A stretch of DNA of 64,000 bases. Source: Pseudomonas synxantha. GTDB taxonomy: Bacteria; Pseudomonadota; Gammaproteobacteria; Pseudomonadales; Pseudomonadaceae. A program made the position numbers and the translations under genes. Positions 39,307 through 48,046 of this stretch are shown here, in pieces (the first letter of the stretch is position 1; each line of letters starts with the position of its first letter). The stretch covers positions 6,572,001 to 6,636,000 of the forward strand of contig NZ_LT629786.1 in the NCBI RefSeq assembly GCF_900105675.1. Direction: 5' to 3'. Under the pieces are notes generated by a model, which worked only from the letters and a program-made list of their open reading frames with translations, was not told where the DNA came from and did no database searches.

Positions 39307-39927
39307 TCACTCCGTGGTATCCAGATACTTGAGTGCAAACCGCTCGGTCGCTTGCCGCGCCGTCGGCAACAGATGCGGCGCCACCAGCATCATGATCTGA
39401 TAGACCACCACCTGCACCTCGCCCTCACGGTCGAGAATGCGCTGATAGTCCAGGGAAAACAGCAGCGTGAGGGTGATCTGCTCCACCAGTTGCCCCAACG
39501 CCTGGGTGCCGCTGACCAACTGCCCTGAGGCTTTCAATCGCGCAAGCAAAGAGGCCAGTGTGCGTTTAAGCGCCGTGAGCAGGTGGCGAATTCCCTTGGC
39601 CAGCTTCGGCAGGCGCCCGGCCAGGTTCGACAGGTCCTGGAACAGAAACCGGTAGTGAGCCATGCGCTCGACAATCAGGTGCAGGAACAGCCAGTAATCC
39701 TCAGCCTCCAGTTGCGCGTCGGCAGGAGGGTCGAGCAAGGGCGCCAACTCGCCTTGAAAACGCTCGAACAGCCCGAGCACCAGCGGCTCCTTGCCGTGGA
39801 AGTGGTAGTAGAGGTTGCCGGGGCTGATCCCCATTTCATTGGCTACCTCCATGGTCGACACGTTCGGTTCGCCCTTGTGATTGAACAACTGCAGGGCACA
39901 TTCAAGGATACGGTCGCGAGTCTTCAT
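39307..39927 (-). CDS. phaD: TetR-family regulator PhaD
   Basis: PhaD, 206 residues, is the TetR-like regulator of pha genes. The N-terminal helix-turn-helix is MKTRDRILECALQLFNHKGEPNVSTMEVANEMGISPGNLYYHFHGKEPLV. The C-terminal ligand domain begins ELAPLLDPPADAQLEAEDYW. In P. putida PhaD activates phaC1 and phaI promoters in response to fatty-acid-derived CoA compounds. It is the last gene of the phaC1-Z-C2-D run. Confidence 0.93.
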   Translation of the reverse strand: MKTRDRILECALQLFNHKGEPNVSTMEVANEMGISPGNLYYHFHGKEPLVLGLFERFQGELAPLLDPPADAQLEAEDYWLFLHLIVERMAHYRFLFQDLSNLAGRLPKLAKGIRHLLTALKRTLASLLARLKASGQLVSGTQALGQLVEQITLTLLFSLDYQRILDREGEVQVVVYQIMMLVAPHLLPTARQATERFALKYLDTTE

Positions 39928-39954
39928 CCGGTCTTCTTAATCTGATCGTTGAGC

Positions 39955-41637
39955 TCAGCGCACCCGCACGTAAGTGCCTGGGGCTGCTTCCATCGGTGGG
40001 TAATTCTGGTTGCCCAGGGCGGTGAGGGTCTCGCGCTGTACGCCGGAGCGCTCCTGGACCCACGCCAGCCACTGCGGCCACCAACTGCCTTCGACGTGCT
40101 GGGCGTCGTAGTACCAGGCGCGAGGGTCGCTGCTCAGCTTGAGGTTTTCGACGTAGTTGGCCTTGGGGTTGCCCGGCGGGTTGAGGATGCTTTGGATATG
40201 CCCGCTATTGGACAGCACAAAGCGACGCGCGCCGCCCAGCAACTGGGTTGAGCGATACACCGCGTCCCAGGGCGTGATGTGGTCGTTGATCCCGGCCACG
40301 CTGAAACTGTCCACCGTGACTTTGCGTAGGTCGATGGGGGTGCCACACACTTCCAGCCCGCCGGGATGGCTCAGCGGGTTGTGCTTGAAGAAGTCCAGCA
40401 GGTCGCCGTGCAAGGCGGCAGGCAGGCGTGTGTTGTCGTTGTTCCAGTACAGAATGTCGAAGGCCGGCGGCTCCTTGCCCAACAGGTAATTGTTGATCCA
40501 GTAGCTCCAGATCAGGTCGTTGGGGCGCATCCAGGCAAACACCTTGGCCATGTCGCGGCCGTCCAGCACGCCTTGCTGGTAGGAACGGCGCTTGGCGGCT
40601 TCCAGGGTCTGTTCGTCGGCAAACAAGGTCGCGGGGCTGTCTATCTGGCTGTCCAGCAGGCTCACCAGGTAGCTGGCGCTGGAGACGCGCCGCAACTGGC
40701 GCTTGGCTTGCAGGTGGCCTTGCAGGGCAGCTATGGTCAGGCCACCGGCGCAGGCGCCCATCAGGTTGACCTCGCGGGCGCCGCTGATCGCCCGGCAGAC
40801 GTTGAGCGCTTCTTCAAGCGCTGCCACGTAGGTGGAGAGGCCCCATTCGCGATGACGCACATCCGGGTTGCGCCAACTGACCATGAACGTCTGCAGCCCG
40901 TTTTTCAGGGCGTATTGCACAAAACTGTTGGCCGGGCTCAGGTCGAAGATGTAGTACTTGTTGATTTGCGGCGGCACCACCAGCAGCGGCTTGGCGTACT
41001 GTTTTTCGCTCATGGGCTTGTACTGGATCAACTCCAGCAGCTCGTTGCGAAACACCACCGAGCCGGGCGTGGTCGCCACTGTCTTGCCCACTTCGAAGGC
41101 ATGCTTGCTGACTTGGCGCGGCAGGCCATTGTTGTGCAACAGGTCTTCGAACAGGTTGCTCACGCCGCGCACCACGCTGTTGCCACCGGAGTTGAGCAGC
41201 TCCTTGATCGCCAGCGGGTTAAGCAGGGTGTTGGAGGGGGAGACTGCATCGTTGAGCAGGGAAAAGGCGAAATGTGCGCGGGCACGGTCATCGGCGCTCA
41301 GGGTGCTGTCATCGATCCAGTGCCGTGTCTGTTTCTGCCAACTCAGATAGGCCTGTAAGCTGCGCCGGTACAGCGGGTTGAGCGTCCAGGTGGGATCGAT
41401 GAAACGCGCGTCCCTGGGGTTGGGTTCCTGCACGGTTTCGCCCAGCAGCACGCGGCCCAATTGACCGCCTAGCGCCAAGACATGGCGGGCGGTATGTACG
41501 GGGTTACGCAAACCATGGGCAGCCACGCTGCGTAGGGTCGACAGCAGATCGCGCCCCCTGAGGCCGGTGATCGCGTTTTGCGCGTTGATGAACGCAGCAG
41601 GGATGGGCGCCGGGGTCGTCACGGGTCTTTCTCGCAT
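39955..41637 (-). CDS. phaC2: Class II PHA synthase PhaC2
   Basis: PhaC2, 560 residues, polymerises (R)-3-hydroxyacyl-CoA of medium chain length. The lipase-box-like sequence GACAGG contains the catalytic Cys296; the other triad residues are D452 (AGINDHITPW) and H480 (SNSGHIQSILNPPGNPKA). The length and the FVSWRNPDVRHREWGLSTYV-type segment are as expected for the class. It is about half identical by eye to PhaC1 (42722) and is separated from it by the depolymerase gene. Confidence 0.96.
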   Translation of the reverse strand: MRERPVTTPAPIPAAFINAQNAITGLRGRDLLSTLRSVAAHGLRNPVHTARHVLALGGQLGRVLLGETVQEPNPRDARFIDPTWTLNPLYRRSLQAYLSWQKQTRHWIDDSTLSADDRARAHFAFSLLNDAVSPSNTLLNPLAIKELLNSGGNSVVRGVSNLFEDLLHNNGLPRQVSKHAFEVGKTVATTPGSVVFRNELLELIQYKPMSEKQYAKPLLVVPPQINKYYIFDLSPANSFVQYALKNGLQTFMVSWRNPDVRHREWGLSTYVAALEEALNVCRAISGAREVNLMGACAGGLTIAALQGHLQAKRQLRRVSSASYLVSLLDSQIDSPATLFADEQTLEAAKRRSYQQGVLDGRDMAKVFAWMRPNDLIWSYWINNYLLGKEPPAFDILYWNNDNTRLPAALHGDLLDFFKHNPLSHPGGLEVCGTPIDLRKVTVDSFSVAGINDHITPWDAVYRSTQLLGGARRFVLSNSGHIQSILNPPGNPKANYVENLKLSSDPRAWYYDAQHVEGSWWPQWLAWVQERSGVQRETLTALGNQNYPPMEAAPGTYVRVR

Positions 41638-41727
41638 GATTCAACACTCCTTGGTCAAGTCATCAAGCAGGCACGCCAATCCAGAACCATAGCTGGTTCC
41701 TGGCAAGTTGCGCGGTGGTGTGGTCCT

Positions 41728-42573
41728 TCACACCGCCGGTCGCGGATGTATCACAGCGCGCAGGCGCTCCTCCTCGAGAAATTTCATGATGATCGGCGCC
41801 ACGGCTTCGGCCCGGGTGATCAGGAACAGATGGCCGTCATCGATAATGTGCAACTGCGCATTCGGGATGCGCCAGGCCAGCATGCGCATGTTGATCAGCG
41901 GGATCAGCGGGTCATCGTCCCCGGCCAGCACCAGGGTGGGCTGGCGGATTTTGTGCAGCCAATGAATGCTGGTCCAGCCCACCCCGGCGAACAGCTGCCA
42001 GTAGTAACCCAGCTTGCCGGCCGAGCGCACTTTGCTCGCATGTTCGGCGGCCAGGTTCGAATCGCGGCGGAACGAGCCGCCATAAATCATCGGCGCGATG
42101 CGCACCACATGGGAGGGTTGGATATAACGCCGGGGGCTGGCCATCAACCACAGCACTTTGGGTTTGCCCGGCACCATAAAGGCGCCAGCTGCCGTGGCCG
42201 CCAGGATCAGCTTCTTGCAGCGTTCCGGATAGTCATAGGCAAACTGCTGCGCCAGGGCGCCGCCCCAGGACACGCCCACGGCGTTCACCTGGCCGTAGTC
42301 CAGGTAATCGAGCATGCGTGCGGTGAGTTTGGCCAGGCCCGGAAAGCGATAAGGCCGGTTCGGCGTCGATGAGCCACCGACACCGGGCACGTCGAAGGCG
42401 ATCACTTCCAGGTCCGGGTCCAGGGCCTGGACGAACGGGAACACCAGCTCAAGGTTGGCGCCGATGCCATTGAAGATCAGCAGCGGCGTCAAGTGCGGCT
42501 TGCCCGGGCGTACCGCCGTGCGAATGGTCTGGCCATCCAGGTCGATGGTACGGAAGATGAACGGTTGCGGCAT
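41728..42573 (-). CDS. phaZ: Intracellular PHA depolymerase PhaZ
   Basis: PhaZ, 281 residues, is the serine hydrolase that breaks down stored medium-chain PHA inside the cell. The triad is visible: S102 in GVSWGG, D221 in LAGDDDPL and H248 in IDDGHLFL. The start MPQPFIFRTIDLDGQTIRTAVRPGKPH at ATG 42573 matches the family N-terminus, so the in-frame TTG six nt upstream is not used. It sits between the two synthases, as in all class II clusters. Confidence 0.96.
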   Translation of the reverse strand: MPQPFIFRTIDLDGQTIRTAVRPGKPHLTPLLIFNGIGANLELVFPFVQALDPDLEVIAFDVPGVGGSSTPNRPYRFPGLAKLTARMLDYLDYGQVNAVGVSWGGALAQQFAYDYPERCKKLILAATAAGAFMVPGKPKVLWLMASPRRYIQPSHVVRIAPMIYGGSFRRDSNLAAEHASKVRSAGKLGYYWQLFAGVGWTSIHWLHKIRQPTLVLAGDDDPLIPLINMRMLAWRIPNAQLHIIDDGHLFLITRAEAVAPIIMKFLEEERLRAVIHPRPAV

Positions 42574-42612
42574 GCTCAAGCCCTGTGAAGTGTTACAGGA
42601 GGAATACAGTCA

Positions 42613-42706
42613 AAATGTGGGAGGGGGCTTGCTCCCGATAGCGGTGTGTCATTGAGCACACCTGACACTGATCCATCCCTATCGGGAGCAAGCCCCTCCC
42701 ACATTT
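42613..42706. repeat. REP pair (convergent REPIN), phaC1-phaZ gap
   Basis: Inverted units GTGGGAGGGGGCTTGCTCCC and complement flank a linker with GGTGTGTCATTG. It lies within the phaC1-phaZ transcript, where it may act as an mRNA stem between synthase and depolymerase. Confidence 0.9.
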
Positions 42707-42721
42707 GGATCTCATTCCAAT

Positions 42722-44401
42722 CTACCGCTCATGTACATAGGTACCTGGCGCCGCTTCGGCTGCGGCATAGATTTTATTTCCTAATGTCGCCGGTGCTTTC
42801 TTCAATTTGCCCGCCCGCTGCGCCTGCCACGCCTGCCAGTGCAGCCACCACGAATCGGTGTGCTTGGTGGCGTTCTCCTGCCACTCCAGCGCGCTGCCCG
42901 ACAAACCCTCGCTGGTCTGGTAGCGCGCCTTGGGGTTGCCCGGTGGGTTGAGGATGCTCTGGATATGCCCGCTGCTGGACAGCACAAACTCGACCTGGCC
43001 GCCAAACAACTGCGCCGACTTGTAGCAGGACTGCCACGGCGTGATGTGATCATTGGTGCCCGCCAGTGCGTAGACATCGGCGGTGACCTGCTTGAGGTCG
43101 ATGGGCGTGCCGCACACCTCCAGCGCGTTGGCGCGTACCAGTGGGTTGTTCTTGAACAGTTCGATCAGGTCGCCATGGAATGCAGCTGGCAAGCGCGTGG
43201 TGTCGTTGTTCCAGAACAGGATGTCGAACACCGGCGGCTCGTTGCCCAGCAGGTAATTATTGACCCAGTAGTTCCAGATCAGGTCGTTGGGGCGCATCCA
43301 GGCGAACACCTTGGCCATATCGCGGCCTTCCAGCACACCGGCCTGGTACGAATGGCGCTTGGCTGCTTCGAGGGTCTGCTCGTCGACAAACAGCGCCACC
43401 TGGGTGTCCAGGGTGGTGTCCAGTACGCTCACCAGCAGGGTCAGGGCGTTGACCTTCTTCTCGCCCAGCGCCGCGTAGTGGCCCAGCAGTGCTGTGCAGG
43501 TGATGCCTCCGGAACAGGCCGCGAGCATATTCACGTCCTCACTGCCGGTAATCGCCGTGACCACATCGACCGCTTCCTTGAGCGCCTCGATATAAGTCGA
43601 CAGGCCCCACTCGCGCTGGGCCTTGGTGGGGTTGCGCCAGCTGACGATAAACGTCTGCTGCCCATTGCGCAGGCAGAAGCGCGCCAGGCTCTTATCCGGG
43701 CACAGGTCGAATATGTAGAACTTGTTGATCTGCGGCGGCACCACCAGCAGTGGGCGCTCGTGTACTTGCTCGGTGGTGGGCTTGTACTGGATAAGCTCCA
43801 GCACATCGTTGCGAAACACCACCGCGCCTTCGCTGGTGCCCAACGTCTTGCCGACTTCAAAGGCGCCCATGTTGACCTGGCTCGGCATTCCGCCGTTATG
43901 CACCATGTCCTTGGCCAGGTGGGACAAACCGTCGAGCAGGCTTTTACCGCCGGTTTCAAAGAAACGCTTGACCGCTGCCGGGTTGGCCGCGCTGTTGGTG
44001 GGGGCCATGGCTTCGGTCATCAGGTTGATCACGAAGTGGCCGCGGCTGATGTCCTGTGCCGACAGGCTGCTGTCGTCGATCCAGTCGTGGAGTTCCTTGC
44101 GCCACGCCAGGTAAGTCTGCAAGTAGCGTTTGTAGAGCGGGTTCTGGCTCCAGGCCGGGTCGTTGAAGCGACGGTCGTCGCCCTCGGGCGCCAGGGGGGA
44201 TTTGCCGAACATCACATTCTTCAATTCGACGCCAAAGTGGGCGACGTGCTTGACGCTGTGCAACGGTTGCTTGATGGCTTGGGTCAGCACCATCCTGGCC
44301 GAGGCCAATAGATCCTTTTTGCGTAACGCGATGATCGGGTTCAGCCCCAGGGTGTTTTCCGAGGCCTGGCGTTTCAAGTCATCGTTATTCTTGTTACTCA
44401 T
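42722..44401 (-). CDS. phaC1: Class II PHA synthase PhaC1
   Basis: PhaC1, 559 residues, is the main medium-chain PHA synthase. The catalytic Cys296 lies in AACSGGITC, the aspartate is D451 (AGTNDHITPW) and the histidine is H479 (SSSGHIQSILNPPGNPKA). The N-terminus MSNKNNDDLKRQASENTLGLNPII is typical. It is the first gene of the phaC1-Z-C2-D run. The 249-nt gap upstream holds its promoter region, but I could not assign -10/-35 or -24/-12 boxes with confidence. Confidence 0.97.
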   Translation of the reverse strand: MSNKNNDDLKRQASENTLGLNPIIALRKKDLLASARMVLTQAIKQPLHSVKHVAHFGVELKNVMFGKSPLAPEGDDRRFNDPAWSQNPLYKRYLQTYLAWRKELHDWIDDSSLSAQDISRGHFVINLMTEAMAPTNSAANPAAVKRFFETGGKSLLDGLSHLAKDMVHNGGMPSQVNMGAFEVGKTLGTSEGAVVFRNDVLELIQYKPTTEQVHERPLLVVPPQINKFYIFDLCPDKSLARFCLRNGQQTFIVSWRNPTKAQREWGLSTYIEALKEAVDVVTAITGSEDVNMLAACSGGITCTALLGHYAALGEKKVNALTLLVSVLDTTLDTQVALFVDEQTLEAAKRHSYQAGVLEGRDMAKVFAWMRPNDLIWNYWVNNYLLGNEPPVFDILFWNNDTTRLPAAFHGDLIELFKNNPLVRANALEVCGTPIDLKQVTADVYALAGTNDHITPWQSCYKSAQLFGGQVEFVLSSSGHIQSILNPPGNPKARYQTSEGLSGSALEWQENATKHTDSWWLHWQAWQAQRAGKLKKAPATLGNKIYAAAEAAPGTYVHER

Positions 44402-44650
44402 CTACGACGCTCCGTTGTCCGAAAGACGAGTACCGGCGATTGCTGCGCACCCAATTTCGATACACGACACCAGCCTGGTACTGCGACCCGGGTGACCGTT
44501 GATACCGCATCGTCAAATGCAGGGAACTTGCCAGTTCCATTGGTTACCCGAGTTTATTTTTTTTCGCAAGCGGGCCGATCATTGGCCTCGCGACAGGGCA
44601 TTCAAGCAGATGAAATTAGAAAATGCCCTCTAAAGAGCAAGACGCCTGGG

Positions 44651-45028
44651 CTAGAGCATTAGCCGCACGACCGACTGGTTCGGGTCGCGGGTTTTTCCGG
44701 CCGCTTTGAGCTCGGCCAGGTAGTCGCTCCACAGTGCGTCCTGACGTACGGCCAGTTGGTAGAGGTAGTCCCAGGTGAACAGTCCACTGTCATGGCCGTC
44801 GTCGAAGGTCAATTTCAGTGCGTACTGGCCGGCCGGTTCGACCTTGTTCAACCTGACGTTGAGCTTGCCGAATTGCAGGATGGGTTTGCCGTGGCCCTGC
44901 ACCTCAGCGGAAGGCGAGTGCACCCGCAGGAATTCGGCGGGCAGATGATAAACCTCGTCTGGGCTGTAAGTGAGGCCGAGGGTGTTGGAGGTTTTGTGCA
45001 GGTTTACAGCAGTCGGAAACTTGGCCAT
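44651..45028 (-). CDS. DUF971 family protein
   Basis: This 125-residue protein of the DUF971 (gamma-butyrobetaine hydroxylase N-terminal-like) family has the pattern LTYSPDEVYHLPAEFLRVHSPSAEVQGHG and YALKLTFDDGHDSGLFTWDYLYQLAVRQDALWSDYL. Stand-alone members are common downstream of hslU in pseudomonads and other proteobacteria; their function is not known. It follows hslU on the same strand, with a REP pair in between. Confidence 0.85.
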   Translation of the reverse strand: MAKFPTAVNLHKTSNTLGLTYSPDEVYHLPAEFLRVHSPSAEVQGHGKPILQFGKLNVRLNKVEPAGQYALKLTFDDGHDSGLFTWDYLYQLAVRQDALWSDYLAELKAAGKTRDPNQSVVRLML

Positions 45029-45057
45029 ATGAGGTACTCCTGAATAAACCGGCTTAA

Positions 45058-45152
45058 AAATGTGGGAGGGGGCTTGCCCCCGATGACGGTGTGTCAGTCA
45101 GCTCATCTGATACTGAAACACCGCCATCGGGGGCAAGCCCCCTCCCACATTT
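45058..45152. repeat. REP pair (convergent REPIN), hslU-DUF971 gap
   Basis: Inverted units GTGGGAGGGGGCTTGCCCCC and complement flank a linker with GACGGTGTGTCAGTC and GAAACACCGCC. Confidence 0.9.
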
Positions 45153-45177
45153 GAAGCAAAGCAGTTCTGTGTGAGGC

Positions 45178-46515
45178 TTACAGGATATAACGAGACAAGT
45201 CTTCGTTCTGCGCCAATTCGCCCAGGTGGCTGTTGACGTAGTCAGCATCGATCTTGATCGCTTCGCCATTCTGCGCACCGGCCATGTCACCGGCACTGAA
45301 CGACACTTCCTCAAGCAGGCGCTCAAGCAGGGTATGCAGGCGACGGGCACCGATGTTCTCGGTCTTCTCGTTGACCTGCCAGGCGATTTCCGCCAAACGC
45401 TTGATGCCGTCGGCTTGGAACTCGATACCCAGGCCTTCGGTTTTCAGCAGCTCACGGTATTGCTCGGTGAGCGATGCGTGAGGCTCGCTGAGGATGCGCT
45501 CGAAGTCGCCCGGGGTCAGTGCCTTGAGTTCCACGCGAATCGGCAGGCGGCCTTGCAGCTCGGGCACCAGGTCGCTTGGTTTGCTCAGGTGGAAGGCGCC
45601 GGAGGCGATAAACAGGATGTGGTCGGTCTTGACCATGCCCAGCTTGGTGTTGACCGTGCAACCCTCGATCAGCGGCAGCAGGTCGCGCTGCACGCCTTCA
45701 CGGGAGACATCGACGCCGCCGGAGTTACCGCGCTTGGCCACCTTATCGATCTCATCGATAAACACGATGCCATGCTGCTCGACAGCTTCCAGTGCCTTGG
45801 CCTTGAGTTCTTCCTCATTGACCAGGCGCCCGGCTTCTTCGTCGCGCACCAGCTTGAGCGCTTCCTTGACCTTGAGCTTGCGGCTTTTCTTCTTGCCCTT
45901 GCCCATGTTGGCGAACAGGTTCTGCAACTGGCTGGTCATTTCTTCCATGCCCGGCGGAGCGGAAATATCCACACCGGACACTTCGGCCACTTCGATCTCG
46001 ATTTCCTTGTCATCCAGCTGGCCTTCACGCAGGCGCTTGCGGAACAGCTGGCGGGTGTTGGAATCCGAGGACGGTGCGGCGTCTTCGTTGAAACCCATGC
46101 GTGCCGGTGGCAGCAGGGCATCGAGGATACGTTCTTCAGCGGCGTCTTCTGCGCGGTGGCTGACCTTGGTCACTTCCTGTTCGCGCAGCATTTTCAGGGC
46201 AGCGTCGGCCAGGTCACGAATGATCGACTCGACATCGCGGCCCACATAGCCGACTTCGGTGAATTTGGTCGCTTCCACCTTGATGAACGGCGCATTGGCC
46301 AACTTGGCCAGGCGTCGGGCAATTTCGGTTTTACCGACACCGGTCGGGCCGATCATCAGGATGTTCTTGGGCGTTACTTCAACGCGCAGTTCTTCCGGCA
46401 GTTGCATGCGGCGCCAGCGGTTACGCAGGGCGATGGCAACGGCGCGCTTGGCATCGTCCTGGCCGATGATATGGCGATTGAGTTCATGGACGATTTCGCG
46501 GGGAGTCATGGACAT
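45178..46515 (-). CDS. hslU: ATP-dependent protease ATPase subunit HslU
   Basis: HslU, 445 residues, is the AAA+ unfoldase of the HslUV protease. It has Walker A GPTGVGKT (56-63), the pore motif GYVGRD (89-94), an inserted I-domain (about 110-240) and Walker B VFIDEID (251-257). The C-terminus ends DLSRYIL, as needed for docking into HslV. It lies 38 nt after hslV in the same operon under the heat-shock promoter at 47132-47158. Confidence 0.97.
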   Translation of the reverse strand: MSMTPREIVHELNRHIIGQDDAKRAVAIALRNRWRRMQLPEELRVEVTPKNILMIGPTGVGKTEIARRLAKLANAPFIKVEATKFTEVGYVGRDVESIIRDLADAALKMLREQEVTKVSHRAEDAAEERILDALLPPARMGFNEDAAPSSDSNTRQLFRKRLREGQLDDKEIEIEVAEVSGVDISAPPGMEEMTSQLQNLFANMGKGKKKSRKLKVKEALKLVRDEEAGRLVNEEELKAKALEAVEQHGIVFIDEIDKVAKRGNSGGVDVSREGVQRDLLPLIEGCTVNTKLGMVKTDHILFIASGAFHLSKPSDLVPELQGRLPIRVELKALTPGDFERILSEPHASLTEQYRELLKTEGLGIEFQADGIKRLAEIAWQVNEKTENIGARRLHTLLERLLEEVSFSAGDMAGAQNGEAIKIDADYVNSHLGELAQNEDLSRYIL

Positions 46516-46553
46516 AGTTGTTTGGCGGCCTCAAGCGAGAATAAGCCCAAGGC

Positions 46554-47084
46554 TTACTCGGCGAGGTCCTGCTCCTCAATGGTCTGGTTGTGGTTGGTGA
46601 ACACGCAGATATCGCCGGCGATGCCCAGGGCGGTCTCGACGATTTCCCGGGCCGACAGGTCGGTTTTCTTCAGCAACGCACTGGCTGCAGCCTGGGCGTA
46701 GCCACCGCCGGAACCCATGGCGATCAGGCCGTGCTCAGGTTCTACCACGTCGCCATTGCCGGTGATGATCAGGGAAGCGTCTTTGTTGGCGACGGCGAGC
46801 ATGGCTTCAAGGCGGCTGAGGGAGCGGTCGGTGCGCCATTCCTTGGCCAGTTCGACAGCGGCGCGCACCAGGTGGCCCTGGTGTTTCTCAAGCTGGCCTT
46901 CGAAGCGTTCGAAGAGGGTAAAGGCGTCGGCGGTAGCGCCTGCGAAGCCGGCAAGCACCTGGCCGTGGTACAGGCGACGCACTTTCTTCGCGTTGCCTTT
47001 CATTACGGTATTGCCCAGGGAAACCTGGCCGTCGCCGCCCATGACAACTTTGCCGTGGCGACGTACTGAAACGATGGTGGTCAA
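46554..47084 (-). CDS. hslV: ATP-dependent protease peptidase subunit HslV
   Basis: HslV, 176 residues, is the proteasome-like peptidase of HslUV. Its catalytic N-terminal threonine is exposed after removal of the initiator. TTG 47084 is chosen because it gives the exact mature start [38 protein letters not shown] and the usual 176-residue length; the GTG 15 nt upstream would bury the threonine, and GGAG lies 9 nt before the TTG. Later motifs are [15 protein letters not shown] and [16 protein letters not shown] rare start codon may help match HslV to HslU levels. Confidence 0.95.
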   Translation of the reverse strand: MTTIVSVRRHGKVVMGGDGQVSLGNTVMKGNAKKVRRLYHGQVLAGFAGATADAFTLFERFEGQLEKHQGHLVRAAVELAKEWRTDRSLSRLEAMLAVANKDASLIITGNGDVVEPEHGLIAMGSGGGYAQAAASALLKKTDLSAREIVETALGIAGDICVFTNHNQTIEEQDLAE

Positions 47085-47131
47085 GGGGAGAGTCTCCACG
47101 CAGCGGGGCGAAAATGCCCTGATGGAAACTC

Positions 47132-47158
47132 ATATGGGGGTGGCGGTGGGGATTTCAA
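47132..47158 (-). promoter_or_regulatory. Sigma-32 heat-shock promoter of hslVU
   Basis: On the minus strand TTGAAA, exactly 13 nt, then CCCCATAT matches the sigma-32 consensus (CTTGAAA, 11-16 nt, CCCCATNT) almost perfectly, about 48 nt upstream of the hslV start. Heat induction of hslVU is well established in other bacteria. Confidence 0.85.
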
Positions 47159-47226
47159 CCGTAGGACGGGTGCGCGGACGAGTGGTGTTTACTGGTCTGA
47201 CACCCATTCAAGCACACCGCAAAACC

Positions 47227-47323
47227 AAATGTGGGAGGGGGCTTGCTCCCGATGGCGCGCTGTCAGCCAATGAATATGTTGACTGACACTCCGCTATCGG
47301 GGGCAAGCCCCCTCCCACATTTT
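47227..47323. repeat. REP pair (convergent REPIN), SPOR gene-hslV gap
   Basis: Inverted units GTGGGAGGGGGCTTGCTCCC and GGGGGCAAGCCCCCTCCCAC flank a linker with GTTGACTGACACTCCGC. It lies upstream of the hslV heat-shock promoter. Confidence 0.9.
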
Positions 47324-47343
47324 TGATTTGTGTTGACCCCGAA

Positions 47344-48045
47344 TCAGCGACTCTGGCGCTGTTGTAACAACAGGTTGCTGAACCCGGCGCCGGCCAATTG
47401 TTTCTGTGCCACGGTCAGTTGTTCGCGGTTGCTGAACGGCCCTACCAGTACGCGATACCAGGTTGCTTCCTTCACCGTGCCGGACTCCACCGTCACCGAC
47501 TGGCCCAACAGGATGATCTGCGCCCGCACCCGGTCCGCATCCGCCTGTTTCGGGAACGAGCCCGCCTGCAGGAAGAACTTGGTCACCGGCGCGGCCTTGG
47601 TGGCAGCGACCGGCGGTGGTGGCGGCGGCGTGATCCCGGCCAGCGCGGCCTGGGCGCGGGCGGTGTCGATTTTCGCGGCTTCGGCAGGTGTCACCGGCGT
47701 GGTTGGCACTTGCGGCGTCGGCAGGGTCTTCTCCGGCACGGCATCAGGAGGCACGATCACTTCCGATTCCGGCAGCAGGGTGTAGAAGTCGTACTTCGGC
47801 TTCACCGGTGCAGTCGGGCTCGGTGCGGTCTTGTTGGCCTCGGCGATTTTCGTGGCCTTCTGCTGCTCCTGTTTGACGCGCTTGACGTCATCGCCCTGGC
47901 CAGGTTCGAGCTTCATCAAAAATACGATGAATGCGCCGACCGTGAGGCCGATAGCCATCCACAGCCAGCCCGGAATCGGCTGCTTCGCCGGGGCCTGGTA
48001 GCGGCTGGCGCCGCGCTTGGGTGCAGGTTTTTTCTTGGCAGCCAA
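47344..48045 (-). CDS. FtsN-like SPOR-domain protein
   Basis: This 233-residue inner-membrane protein has a basic cytoplasmic start (MAAKKKPAPKRGASRYQAPAK) and one helix at about 26-44 (WLWMAIGLTVGAFIVFLMK). A Pro-rich periplasmic linker (residues 45-150, with PPPPPP) follows, then a C-terminal SPOR domain (about 155-230, KFFLQAGSFPKQADADRVRAQIILLGQ to WYRVLVGPFSNREQLTVAQKQL). SPOR domains bind denuded peptidoglycan at the division site. The argS-ftsN-hslV-hslU order matches the ftsN position in gamma-proteobacteria, so FtsN is the likely identity, though short-linker SPOR proteins can differ. Confidence 0.82.
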   Translation of the reverse strand: MAAKKKPAPKRGASRYQAPAKQPIPGWLWMAIGLTVGAFIVFLMKLEPGQGDDVKRVKQEQQKATKIAEANKTAPSPTAPVKPKYDFYTLLPESEVIVPPDAVPEKTLPTPQVPTTPVTPAEAAKIDTARAQAALAGITPPPPPPVAATKAAPVTKFFLQAGSFPKQADADRVRAQIILLGQSVTVESGTVKEATWYRVLVGPFSNREQLTVAQKQLAGAGFSNLLLQQRQSR

Positions 48046-48046
48046 C

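Noticed and set aside
41681..41734. Hairpins between phaZ and phaC2 (CCAGAACCA/TGGTTCCTGG and GGTGTG/CACACC)
   Set aside because: Short or bulged stems with no T-run in the transcribed direction; not enough to call a terminator inside the pha transcript.
44402..44650. Possible sigma-54 boxes upstream of phaC1
   Set aside because: CGGCCCGCTTGCG on the minus strand looks similar but the GG and GC are only 7 nt apart instead of 10.
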